Assembly: GCA_964476705.1 (NCBI GenBank)
Contig: CAYZBM010000024.1
Span: 1-23,378, forward strand
Length of the DNA: 23,378 bases
Direction of reading: 5' to 3'
Source: CAYZBM01 sp964476705
Lineage (GTDB): Bacteria > Pseudomonadota > Alphaproteobacteria > Rickettsiales > UBA6187
Part shown: piece by piece, positions 16,716 to 23,378 of the stretch
How the letters are laid out: every line of letters starts with the position of its first letter
Position numbering within the stretch: the stretch's first letter is position 1
Position numbers and translations under genes: made by a program
The notes under the pieces: model-generated
What the model was told of the DNA's origin: nothing
The model's database searches: none
What the model saw: only the letters and a program-made list of their open reading frames with translations

Positions 16716-17036
16716 TTAAAACGGCATCTTAAATCCAGCCGGTAAGCCCATACCGCTCATAGCTTGTGACATCGAGCTTTCAGAATCGGCATCTGCATTT
16801 TTTTTGGCTTGATTTAGGGCGGCGATTATTAAATCTTCTAGCATATCGACATTTTCTTTATCTAATAGGGAAGGGTCGATAACTAATTTTACAACTTCAC
16901 CTTTGCCGCTAATTATAGCTTTAACCATACCACCACCAGAATTGGCTTCATAGGTTTTTTCCGCAATTTGTTTTTGGATGTCGGTCATTTTTTGCTGCAT
17001 TTTTTGGGCTTGCTGCATCATTTTTTGAATATTCAT
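16716..17036 (-). CDS. ybaB: YbaB/EbfC family nucleoid-associated protein
   Basis: The 106 residues are the normal length for the family. The N-terminal Met/Gln/Lys-rich helix (MNIQKMMQQAQKMQQKM) and the core (GGGMVKAIISGKGEVVKLVIDPSLL, then ML.DLI..A.N.A), ending in MSGMGLPAGFKMPF, are diagnostic. These small dimers bind DNA and affect nucleoid structure and gene expression. ybaB usually precedes recR in one operon; here recR is 5 kb downstream on the same strand with two antisense genes between. The 3' end has a truncated duplicate at 14495-14643. Confidence 0.96.
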   Translation of the reverse strand: MNIQKMMQQAQKMQQKMTDIQKQIAEKTYEANSGGGMVKAIISGKGEVVKLVIDPSLLDKENVDMLEDLIIAALNQAKKNADADSESSMSQAMSGMGLPAGFKMPF

Positions 17037-17575
17037 CTGTAGGCTCTTTATTTTATTTGTTTTTATCTTTATAGGTCAGATATTGCTTAAATTTATATAT
17101 AAGGAAATTTGCGCTAATTGTAAATGGGTTTTGGCATAAGAGTTATTTAAGATATTATTTTGTAACCTAGTAAAGCCTTTAAAATAGGTTATCAATAGTA
17201 TTTTTTAAATTACTTACTTTTTTTTCTTCTATCTACTTACTTTCAGCTGTAACTCTGTATTTTCCTCACACTCCGTCATCCCTGTATAAGTTCACTAATT
17301 CGGTTCCAGATTAGAAATTTTATATTATATATGCAATATGGTATTTTTTATTTAAAGTGACCTACATAAAAAATTAAAATAACGCTTAACTTAACGGCCT
17401 AATTTAGAACCGAATTAGTGAACTTATACAGGGATGACGGAGTGTGGGGGAACTTAGGGGTTTCAATTAAATGTTGATTACTGAGGGTGGAGGTGAAGCT
17501 TGAGGTGTTTAACATCAACAATTGAGAATGGGCTTAAATATTTCAAAAACACTCTTAATTGCATTTAGGGAATCA
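17037..17575. other. Gene-free region around an inverted-repeat element
   Basis: These 539 bp between the HD-GYP gene and ybaB contain no credible ORF. The ybaB-proximal part (17041-17266) is AT-rich and should hold the ybaB promoter; no clear one is visible. The centre is the 180-bp inverted-repeat element described separately. The part next to the HD-GYP stop has only a short TGTTGAT/ATCAACA inverted pair (17472 to about 17518). Confidence 0.6.
17267..17446. mobile_element. MITE-like element with 40-bp perfect terminal inverted repeats
   Basis: The left arm 17267-17306 (starting CACACTCCGTCATCCCTG) is the exact complement of the right arm 17407-17446 over 40 bp. The match continues inward for 8 bp with two mismatches. 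The arms enclose about 100 bp of AT-rich DNA without an ORF. Size, long perfect arms and intergenic position fit a miniature inverted-repeat transposable element or a Rickettsiales-type intergenic palindromic repeat. I see no obvious target-site duplication. If transcribed, it would form a very stable long hairpin downstream of the HD-GYP gene. Confidence 0.75.
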
Positions 17576-19159
17576 TTACCCCATATCCAGTTGTTTTTTA
17601 CTCAAAAATTTCTGGCCATATTTTAGGTAAATTTTTTCTTTTACAAAAAGCTCAAAAATATCGGGATCGATATGATTATTTTCCTGCATTTTTTTCATTA
17701 TGGCTAAAGTTTCCGATAGAGTATTTACTTTTTTATAAGGCCTATCATGGGAGGTTAAAGCCTCAAAAATATCAGCAATTGCCATTATGCGGGCAGGTAT
17801 TGACATTTGCTGTCTTTTTAAACCTTTAGGAAAACCCGTACCATCCATTTTTTCGTGATGGCCACCGGCATATTCTGGCACCCGTTGTAAATGTTTAGGT
17901 AAAGGTAACGATTCAAGCATATCAATAGTTACTTGCATATGATTATTAATAATTTCTCGTTCTTTAGGATTTAAAGTACCTTTACGAATATTTAAATTAT
18001 ATAACTCTTCTTTATTTAAAAAATCTTGTTTGAGTTTATCTTTTGAGTTTTTTAGTTTGTTTATATATTGATAACCGGCTATTTCATTAAGTCTAGCTAT
18101 ACGCTCATCTGAGATATATTCAGAACCTTTATTTAACGCAGTTAAAAATCTTAAATCATTTTTAAGCTGACTAATTTTTTCACGATATTCTTTTTTGGTA
18201 ATTTTTTCTTTAATATAATCTATTTCATAGTCGCGAGCCAATATTTCAGCACGAGTCTTAATATGCTCAATCCCATCATAAACCATTTGTAATTTAGTTG
18301 ATTTATCTAATATCGATAAAGGGGTAGTTAATTTTCCACAATCATGTAACCATGAGGCAACTTTAAGCTCATACATTTCATCAGGGGTCAATTTAAAATC
18401 TTTAAAATAACCTTCATTTTGTTTATTGGCAGCTTTGGCCATCATTTCAACTATAACCGGTATAGCTTGGCAATGTTTACCAGTATGCGATGATTTAGCA
18501 TCAATTGCTAAGGCAATCATTTTAATAATTCCATCTAATAATCTTTTCTGCTCTTGAATTAGATGTTGTTTTTCGATAGCAACTGCAGCAAGCGAGGCAA
18601 GTGACTCAATTATATATTGAATATCTTTACTAAAATTAGTGATTCGGTCGCGGGGAGACTTAGCATTAAATAAATGCAAGACGCCAACTAAATTATTTTT
18701 ATTATTTTTTAGCGGAATTGCTAAAGTGGATTTTACTTTTTCAGTAGCATTATATTTTTTATCAAAATTACGATCATAGCTTAAAAACTCATTATCTTTT
18801 TGATACAGATTTTGTAAATTAATTGATTCTTTAGTAATAAATACATTTACTGCTAAGCTTGTAAGATTAGGTTGCTTGTCTGATTTAAATATTTCTATTG
18901 GTTTTATAAAATCGGTAGGATTTTTTTTACTATTACATTTTTTAATTTCATGTTTAGTTGCAACTAAGGCATATTCAAGTTTGTTATCATTAGTTACTAA
19001 ATATAAAATTCCCTTACTAGCATTACTTACTTGTAAAGCCCGTTCAATAATAATCTTTAAAATAATATCCACATTATTTTGTGAAGATAGGGATATAGCA
19101 ATTTCATTTAATTCCCTAAGTATTTTTGCACTTTTAGGATCTTTTCCAAAAACGGTCAT
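17576..19159 (-). CDS. GAF / HD-GYP domain cyclic-di-nucleotide phosphodiesterase
   Basis: The 527-residue protein has an N-terminal GAF domain (about 25-200) and a C-terminal HD-GYP domain. The HD part has HTGKHC (225-230), WLHDCGK (H272, D273, K276), NNHM (H407), GGHHEKMDGTGFP (434-444, the GYP motif as GTGFP) and ADIFEALT (462-469), so the metal ligands look complete. The likely role is hydrolysis of c-di-GMP or a related signal, controlled by the GAF sensor. About 130 residues separate HDCGK from NNHM, against about 30 in minimal HD-GYP domains; long charged inserts of this kind occur in a known GAF-HD-GYP subfamily that shares the HDCGK.TTP...DK.TKL pattern. The start overlaps the upstream HtpX-like stop (ATGA) with a GGGGGAAG Shine-Dalgarno, so the two are translationally coupled. 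Confidence 0.9.
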   Translation of the reverse strand: MTVFGKDPKSAKILRELNEIAISLSSQNNVDIILKIIIERALQVSNASKGILYLVTNDNKLEYALVATKHEIKKCNSKKNPTDFIKPIEIFKSDKQPNLTSLAVNVFITKESINLQNLYQKDNEFLSYDRNFDKKYNATEKVKSTLAIPLKNNKNNLVGVLHLFNAKSPRDRITNFSKDIQYIIESLASLAAVAIEKQHLIQEQKRLLDGIIKMIALAIDAKSSHTGKHCQAIPVIVEMMAKAANKQNEGYFKDFKLTPDEMYELKVASWLHDCGKLTTPLSILDKSTKLQMVYDGIEHIKTRAEILARDYEIDYIKEKITKKEYREKISQLKNDLRFLTALNKGSEYISDERIARLNEIAGYQYINKLKNSKDKLKQDFLNKEELYNLNIRKGTLNPKEREIINNHMQVTIDMLESLPLPKHLQRVPEYAGGHHEKMDGTGFPKGLKRQQMSIPARIMAIADIFEALTSHDRPYKKVNTLSETLAIMKKMQENNHIDPDIFELFVKEKIYLKYGQKFLSKKQLDMG

Positions 19160-20007
19160 CTACTTCCCCCTGAATTTATATCTAATAATCTTTCTATCCG
19201 TTGTTTATTACTTGGATGAGTTGCAAAAAAAGTTATTAGTAAAATATTATTTAAAGGATTAACGATAAACATATGGGAAAAAGAAGGATTTTCTTCCACT
19301 ACTATATTTTCATTGTTTAAACAGCTATTATATATCTTTTCTAAAGCGGTAGCTAGTGCTAATGGATTTTCGCAAATTAAAGCGGCATTTCTATCAGCTT
19401 TAAATTGTAATTCTCGGCTTATACTACCTTGAACTACAAAAGACGCCAGAGGGCCTAATATATTTAAAAATATCAATTTAAATTTATTTCTTTTAGTTAT
19501 ATTTTCTTTTGGTACAAATAAATCAATTAGATTAGAAAGCATTAAAATACTGCCAGAGATAATAGCAGTACTACCCATAATTAAAGTATAATAATATTTT
19601 ATTAGATAAAGCTCATGGGCTAATACAGCTTTAAGTTCATCGTCATTTAATAAATCTAGTAAACCTTGAGTTAAAACTATCGAAGCATTTTTAGGATTCC
19701 GCCCAACTGAAAAAATATTAGCCTGACTACAATTATTAACATATATCTCAGGTTCAAACATATCTAATTTAAAGGTTAAATCTTCAAGTAAAGGTAAAAT
19801 AAATTTTTCATCATTACTACTTAGCGGTTGAGTTTTATACAATCTTAGGGTTAAAAGATCCGCATTATAATAGACAAAAAGCTCAATCATTCCTGATATG
19901 GCAATTCCTATAGCTACTCCAATAAAGCCCCCTAAACGAAAACCTATTAGCCCTAGAAAAATAGTAATTATGCTAAATAGTAAGATAGTTCTAATTAAAC
20001 CATTCAT
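19156..20007 (-). CDS. HtpX-like M48 family membrane protein, probable pseudoprotease
   Basis: The 283-residue protein has the HtpX layout: two N-terminal membrane helices (about 5-23 and 26-46), FSVGRNPKNASIVLTQGLL (99-117), the metal site region AHELYL, two further hydrophobic segments (141-163, 177-194), ISRELQFKADRNAA and the C-terminal FATHPSNKQRIERL. HtpX is a zinc protease of the inner membrane with ligands from HExxH and a glutamate in the SRxRE(Y/F)xAD motif. Here HExxH reads H131-E-L-Y-L135, so the second histidine is leucine, and the glutamate position is Q201 (SRELQFKAD). Two of three ligands are therefore missing while the fold motifs are kept. I infer loss of protease activity with retention of a structural or binding role. 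The gene lies 31 bp after pntB and overlaps the HD-GYP gene by 4 bp. Confidence 0.88.
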   Translation of the reverse strand: MNGLIRTILLFSIITIFLGLIGFRLGGFIGVAIGIAISGMIELFVYYNADLLTLRLYKTQPLSSNDEKFILPLLEDLTFKLDMFEPEIYVNNCSQANIFSVGRNPKNASIVLTQGLLDLLNDDELKAVLAHELYLIKYYYTLIMGSTAIISGSILMLSNLIDLFVPKENITKRNKFKLIFLNILGPLASFVVQGSISRELQFKADRNAALICENPLALATALEKIYNSCLNNENIVVEENPSFSHMFIVNPLNNILLITFFATHPSNKQRIERLLDINSGGSR

Positions 20008-20038
20008 TTTTATTTTAGCCCTCGTAGATTATTTATAA

Positions 20039-21451
20039 TTATTCTTTTTTGCTTGACTCTAAGGCTTTAATTATTTGCTCGCACATTTCTTTGGCATCCC
20101 CAAATAACATTAGAGTATTATCATTATAAAATAGAGGATTATCAACTCCGGCATAGCCTGCAGCTCTTCCTCTTTTTACAAATAATACGTTATTTGCTTT
20201 CTCAACGTCAAGTACTGGCATGCCATAAATTGGTGAATTTTTATCATTTTTTGCTGCCGGATTAGTAATATCATTAGCACCAATTACAAAAGCAATATCG
20301 GTAGTTGAAAAATCACGATTAATTTCATCAAGTTCAAAAACTTGATCATAAGAAACATTAGCTTCGGCAAGCAAAACATTCATATGTCCTGGCATTCTAC
20401 CTGCAACTGGATGAATAGCATAGCGAACTTTAATATTTTTTTGCTCTAACAAGGTTGCTAGTTCCTTTAAAGCATGTTGCGCCCCAGCAACGGCCATACC
20501 ATAACCAGGAACTATAATAATAGAGCTAGCATTACTCATTAAAAATGCTGCGTCTTCAGCACCTGCTTGTTTAACTGGTTTTTGATCTTCTAAAGTAGTA
20601 TTTTTTTGTTCAACAAAACTAGTTTTGGCAAAAATTATATTAATTAAAGAACGATTCATAGCCTTACACATTATATAACTTAAAATTGCACCTGAGGAGC
20701 CAACTAAAGCGCCTGTTATAATTAACACCGGATTATTTAAAGTAAAACCAATACCAACGGCTGCCCATCCCGAATAAGAATTTAAAATTGATATTACTAC
20801 CGGCATATCAGCGCCACCAATTGGGGTTATAAGTAATATACCTAGAATTAACGCAACAAATACCATCAGCCAAAATATAGCTATATTTGCAGTTTGGTAA
20901 AAATATATAACTAGGGCAATTATTATAACAAATAAAGTAAAATTAAGAAGATTTTGCCCGCTAAATTTCAAGGCTTTGCCGGATAAAATAGCTTGAAGTT
21001 TTAGAAAAGCGACAATAGAGGCTGAACAAGTTATAGCACCAATAATAGCTCCTATAGATAATTCAATTAAGCTTGAATGTTTTATAAAATTACCATCAAG
21101 AATAGCAAATTCTTTGGGTGAATATAATGAACAAGCCGCAACTAATATTGCCGCCAACCCTACTAATGAATGAAAGGCGGCAACTAATTGCGGCATAGCG
21201 GTCATTTTTATTTTAAGTGCTATTACTGTACCTATTATTGCACCTAAGCTTATGGCTATGCCAATATTGGTAATATTAGTAAATTTTTTGATAGCTAAAG
21301 TAGTAAATATAGCAATCAGCATGCCTAAGGCTCCAACTAAACTTCCTAATTTAGCGGTTTTAGGAGTACTTAAAAATTTAATGGCCATGATAAAAGCAAT
21401 AGCTGCCGTTAAATAAAGTATAGTTGAAATATTTTCTGAAAGATTAAGCAT
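20039..21451 (-). CDS. pntB: NAD(P) transhydrogenase beta subunit PntB
   Basis: The 470 residues contain many membrane helices in the first 280 or so positions (domain II part), then the NADP(H)-binding domain III from about 300. The nucleotide-binding motif is VPGYGMAVAGAQHALKEL; it is followed by the conserved AIHPVAGRMPGHMNVLLAEA, VIGANDITNPAA, SPIYGMPVLDV and KRGRAAGYAGVDNPLF. Together with PntAA and PntAB it makes the proton-translocating transhydrogenase, which uses the proton gradient to reduce NADP+ with NADH. The start ATG shares one base with the pntAB stop (TAATG), with AAAAAGG upstream, so translation is coupled. Confidence 0.97.
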   Translation of the reverse strand: MLNLSENISTILYLTAAIAFIMAIKFLSTPKTAKLGSLVGALGMLIAIFTTLAIKKFTNITNIGIAISLGAIIGTVIALKIKMTAMPQLVAAFHSLVGLAAILVAACSLYSPKEFAILDGNFIKHSSLIELSIGAIIGAITCSASIVAFLKLQAILSGKALKFSGQNLLNFTLFVIIIALVIYFYQTANIAIFWLMVFVALILGILLITPIGGADMPVVISILNSYSGWAAVGIGFTLNNPVLIITGALVGSSGAILSYIMCKAMNRSLINIIFAKTSFVEQKNTTLEDQKPVKQAGAEDAAFLMSNASSIIIVPGYGMAVAGAQHALKELATLLEQKNIKVRYAIHPVAGRMPGHMNVLLAEANVSYDQVFELDEINRDFSTTDIAFVIGANDITNPAAKNDKNSPIYGMPVLDVEKANNVLFVKRGRAAGYAGVDNPLFYNDNTLMLFGDAKEMCEQIIKALESSKKE

Positions 21452-21882
21452 TATTTTTTAACCTTTTTATTTTGAAACATCTGTAACATTCTAATTGTAA
21501 CTAAAAAACCACCAAAAATATTAATACTGGCGATAAAAACAGCAACTAAACCTAAAGATCCGGTAAGCGGTGATAAAGTTGTGCTTGCCGCAATTAAGGC
21601 ACCAATCACAATAATACTAGAAATGGCATTAGTAATTGACATAAGGGGCGTATGTAAAGCCGGAGTTACTTTCCACACTACAAAATAACCAATAAAACAA
21701 GCCAGCACAAAAATAGTTAAAGAAAAAACAAAATAATCAACTCCACCATTTATAATAGTGGTTTGATCAACACAGTTAAAATTTAACATATCTTGACTTA
21801 ATGACACTGCTTTGTCGGAAAGATTTGCGGCGTCCCCTGCAATATCTACGGCTTTATCAATTAGAGAATCAGCTTGGCTCAT
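21451..21882 (-). CDS. pntAB: NAD(P) transhydrogenase subunit alpha part 2 (PntAB)
   Basis: The 143-residue membrane subunit has about 45 polar N-terminal residues, then hydrophobic helices (about 50-70, 80-100 and 105-130) and a short basic tail (QNKKVKK). The core VWKVTPALHTPLMSITNAISSIIVIG is highly characteristic of domain II of the transhydrogenase. In alphaproteobacteria the alpha subunit is split into PntAA (soluble) and PntAB (membrane), as here. An AGGAG lies 9 nt upstream of the ATG, which overlaps the pntAA stop as ATGA. Confidence 0.95.
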   Translation of the reverse strand: MSQADSLIDKAVDIAGDAANLSDKAVSLSQDMLNFNCVDQTTIINGGVDYFVFSLTIFVLACFIGYFVVWKVTPALHTPLMSITNAISSIIVIGALIAASTTLSPLTGSLGLVAVFIASINIFGGFLVTIRMLQMFQNKKVKK

Positions 21883-23024
21883 GATAAAATCTCCTGTCTG
21901 AATGCTGGGTGGATAGTTTTACCGTTATGGGTAAGCATAGTTTTTTGAATAATTTCATCATCAAAATTTATTTTAAGGCGCGCAAGTTTTTCACTAATTA
22001 TTAAGGACATAAAATTAAAAATATTTCTGGCATATAAACGTGATGCTTCTTGGGCTAATTTACTAGTTATGTTGTCAAAACCCATAATATTAACTCCATA
22101 TTTTTGCACGATTTCATTAGGTATCGTTAATTCGCAATTACCTCCCATGCCTGCAGCTAAATCTACTATTATAGAGCCTGGTAGCATGGTTTTAACCATA
22201 TCTTTAGTGATTAGGATAGGTGCTTTTTTAAAAGGAATTAAAGCGGTGGTTATAATTATATCTTGGGTTCTTATGGTTTGATTAATAAGATCTTTTTGCT
22301 TTAACTGATATTCTTTAGACATTTCTTTGGCATAAGGAGAATTCTCCTTTAATTGCTCATCTTTATTATGATCTGTGGGTACTTCAACAAAAATTCCTCC
22401 TAAACTTTGTACTTGTTCTTTAACCTCAGGCCTTACATCAAAAACACTAACTACTCCGCCTAATCTTTTAGCTGTGGCTAAGGCTTGCAAGCCTGCAACT
22501 CCAGCACCTAAAATTAAAAATTTAGCAGGACGTATAGTACCTGCTGCAGTTACCATCATGGGCACTACTCGTCCATAATAATTTACCGCTTCAATTACTG
22601 CTTTATAGCCAGCCAAGTTACTTTGTGAGGATAATACATCCATACTTTGCGCACGAGTTATTCGAGGTAAATATTCTAGAGCAAAACTATTGATCTTTTG
22701 TTCATTATATTTCTTTAAAACTTCAGGAGTTTGTTCATCAACTAATAAACCAATAATAGTTGCACCATTTTTAAGCAAACTAGCTTCATTAATACTGGGT
22801 GCTCGAACTTTTAAAATAATATCACAAGTTTTTAATATTTTTTCAGCATCGGCAATTTCAGCGCCATTTGCAATATATTCTGCATCTGAGAAATTTGCAT
22901 CAAGACCTGCACCTGATTCAACTAGAACATTTTCTGCAATATTTTTAAGTAATTTACAAGTATCAGGGGAGGCGGCAACCCTAGTCTCTCCATGAGTTTT
23001 TTCCGTAACAATTCCAATCTTCAT
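21879..23024 (-). CDS. pntAA: NAD(P) transhydrogenase subunit alpha part 1 (PntAA)
   Basis: The 381 residues form the soluble NAD(H)-binding domain I. Seen are the N-terminal EKTHGETRVAASP segment, LPRITRAQSMDVLSSQSNLAGY (119-140), the Rossmann glycine motif GAGVAGLQA (173-181) and VFDVRPEVKEQVQSLGG, where the acidic residue after the second strand binds NAD ribose. There is no membrane segment, consistent with the split alphaproteobacterial type. It is the first gene of the cluster, with a candidate promoter about 70 nt upstream, and overlaps pntAB by 4 bp. Confidence 0.97.
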   Translation of the reverse strand: MKIGIVTEKTHGETRVAASPDTCKLLKNIAENVLVESGAGLDANFSDAEYIANGAEIADAEKILKTCDIILKVRAPSINEASLLKNGATIIGLLVDEQTPEVLKKYNEQKINSFALEYLPRITRAQSMDVLSSQSNLAGYKAVIEAVNYYGRVVPMMVTAAGTIRPAKFLILGAGVAGLQALATAKRLGGVVSVFDVRPEVKEQVQSLGGIFVEVPTDHNKDEQLKENSPYAKEMSKEYQLKQKDLINQTIRTQDIIITTALIPFKKAPILITKDMVKTMLPGSIIVDLAAGMGGNCELTIPNEIVQKYGVNIMGFDNITSKLAQEASRLYARNIFNFMSLIISEKLARLKINFDDEIIQKTMLTHNGKTIHPAFRQEILS

Positions 23025-23093
23025 TTCTATTATAACTACCTGTTAATAATATTAATACAAAGTCTTTGAAATTGGATATTAGTTATAAAAATT

Positions 23094-23122
23094 ATTATAG
23101 GCAATAGTTTTGTGACTTTTAA
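23094..23122 (-). promoter_or_regulatory. Candidate promoter of the pnt cluster
   Basis: On the minus strand TTAAAA (23122-23117) and a consensus TATAAT (23099-23094) are separated by 17 nt, about 70 nt upstream of pntAA. The -10 is perfect, the -35 weak. No other promoter-like site is seen between pntAA and the HD-GYP gene, where spacings are 31 bp or less, so the five genes may form one operon. Confidence 0.4.
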
Positions 23123-23142
23123 AAAATTATCAGGAATAGTTT

Positions 23143-23378
23143 TTACGTGGAAATTATATTTTTTATTTCTATTTCGGGTATTTTAGTTAAGGCAGAAATT
23201 TGTTTTATAGGAAGTCCAATCTTTAATAATTCAGAAACCATATCTAAACGGGCTTTCTTATCGCCTTCCTCTATACCAAGCTTCTTACCTTCATCTAAAC
23301 CTTCTGCTTTTCCGCGATTAAAGACTACCACTTTTGCATCTAAAACATCTCGTTCGTTTTTTTCAATTTGCTCATAAA
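23143..23378 (-). CDS. C-terminal part of an Rpn-type PD-(D/E)XK nuclease/putative transposase
   Basis: The frame is open from the window edge to a TAA at 23143, giving about 78 residues; the catalytic N-terminal part lies outside the window. The visible tail has the typical end of this family: a charged GKAEGLDEGKKLGIEEGDKK repeat rich in Glu, Gly and Lys, then MVSELLKIGLPIKQISALTKI and an EIEIKNI ending. Such proteins are abundant in Rickettsiales genomes, often as decaying copies. Whether this copy is intact cannot be judged from here. Confidence 0.75.
   Translation of the reverse strand, partial: YEQIEKNERDVLDAKVVVFNRGKAEGLDEGKKLGIEEGDKKARLDMVSELLKIGLPIKQISALTKIPEIEIKNIIST

Noticed and set aside
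17472..17518. TGTTGAT / ATCAACA inverted pair downstream of the HD-GYP gene
   Set aside because: Only 7 bp with a loop of over 30 nt in AT-rich DNA; expected by chance.
17770..18330. The insert of about 100 residues inside the HD-GYP domain as a novel fusion
   Set aside because: The sequence around it (HDCGK.TTP...DK.TKL) matches my memory of a known GAF-HD-GYP subfamily with a long charged insert, so it is not evidence of a new domain combination.

Overview
This 23.4 kb window is AT-rich and gene-dense. It carries a Sca-like giant autotransporter, a three-subunit proton-translocating transhydrogenase, recR and ybaB, a tRNA-Asn with an encoded CCA end, a PD-(D/E)XK (Rpn-type) nuclease fragment and several charged, low-complexity genes of unknown function. 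Together these suggest an alphaproteobacterium of the order Rickettsiales, probably an intracellular endosymbiont. The assignment rests on gene content and composition, not on a database search.

Layout. 19-7179 (minus) is a 2386-residue autotransporter, preceded by a possible 8-codon leader ORF that overlaps its start. 7382-8674 (minus) is a ClC chloride channel/antiporter. 8872-8946 (plus) is tRNA-Asn(GTT). 9139-9717 (plus) is a membrane protein with a bacterial PH domain. 9718-10098 has no gene but holds two strong stem-loops and an extended -10 promoter. 10099-10869 (plus) is an unknown charged protein. 10876-11095 is a run of six different perfect hairpins. 11105-11701 (minus) is recR. 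11923-14493 and 14727-16697 (plus) are two large unknown proteins, called A and B here. 16716-17036 (minus) is ybaB. 17267-17446 is an element with 40-bp perfect terminal inverted repeats. 17576-23024 (minus) is a compact cluster reading pntAA, pntAB, pntB, an HtpX-like gene and a GAF/HD-GYP gene. 23143-23378 (minus) is the C-terminal part of an Rpn-type nuclease that runs off the window.

The most interesting region is 11.7-17.0 kb. ybaB and recR are normally adjacent and co-oriented; here both keep the same strand but are separated by genes A and B on the opposite strand. The 3' end of ybaB is present twice, once intact after B and once as a truncated remnant after A, identical apart from a 30-bp deletion. 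A near-identical stretch of about 65 bp also precedes both A and B. This is the footprint of a tandem duplication or cassette exchange of the unit [upstream region - large gene - ybaB tail]. A and B look unrelated overall, but A has two and B has three copies of a degenerate module that ends in a similar motif. I infer a locus where variable, possibly secreted, repeat proteins are gained or exchanged inside an old DNA-repair operon.

Other points: the HtpX-like protein has lost two of its three predicted zinc ligands and is probably a pseudoprotease. It is translationally coupled to an HD-GYP protein and lies 31 bp downstream of the transhydrogenase genes, so membrane energy metabolism, a membrane pseudoprotease and a cyclic-di-nucleotide phosphodiesterase may share one transcript.
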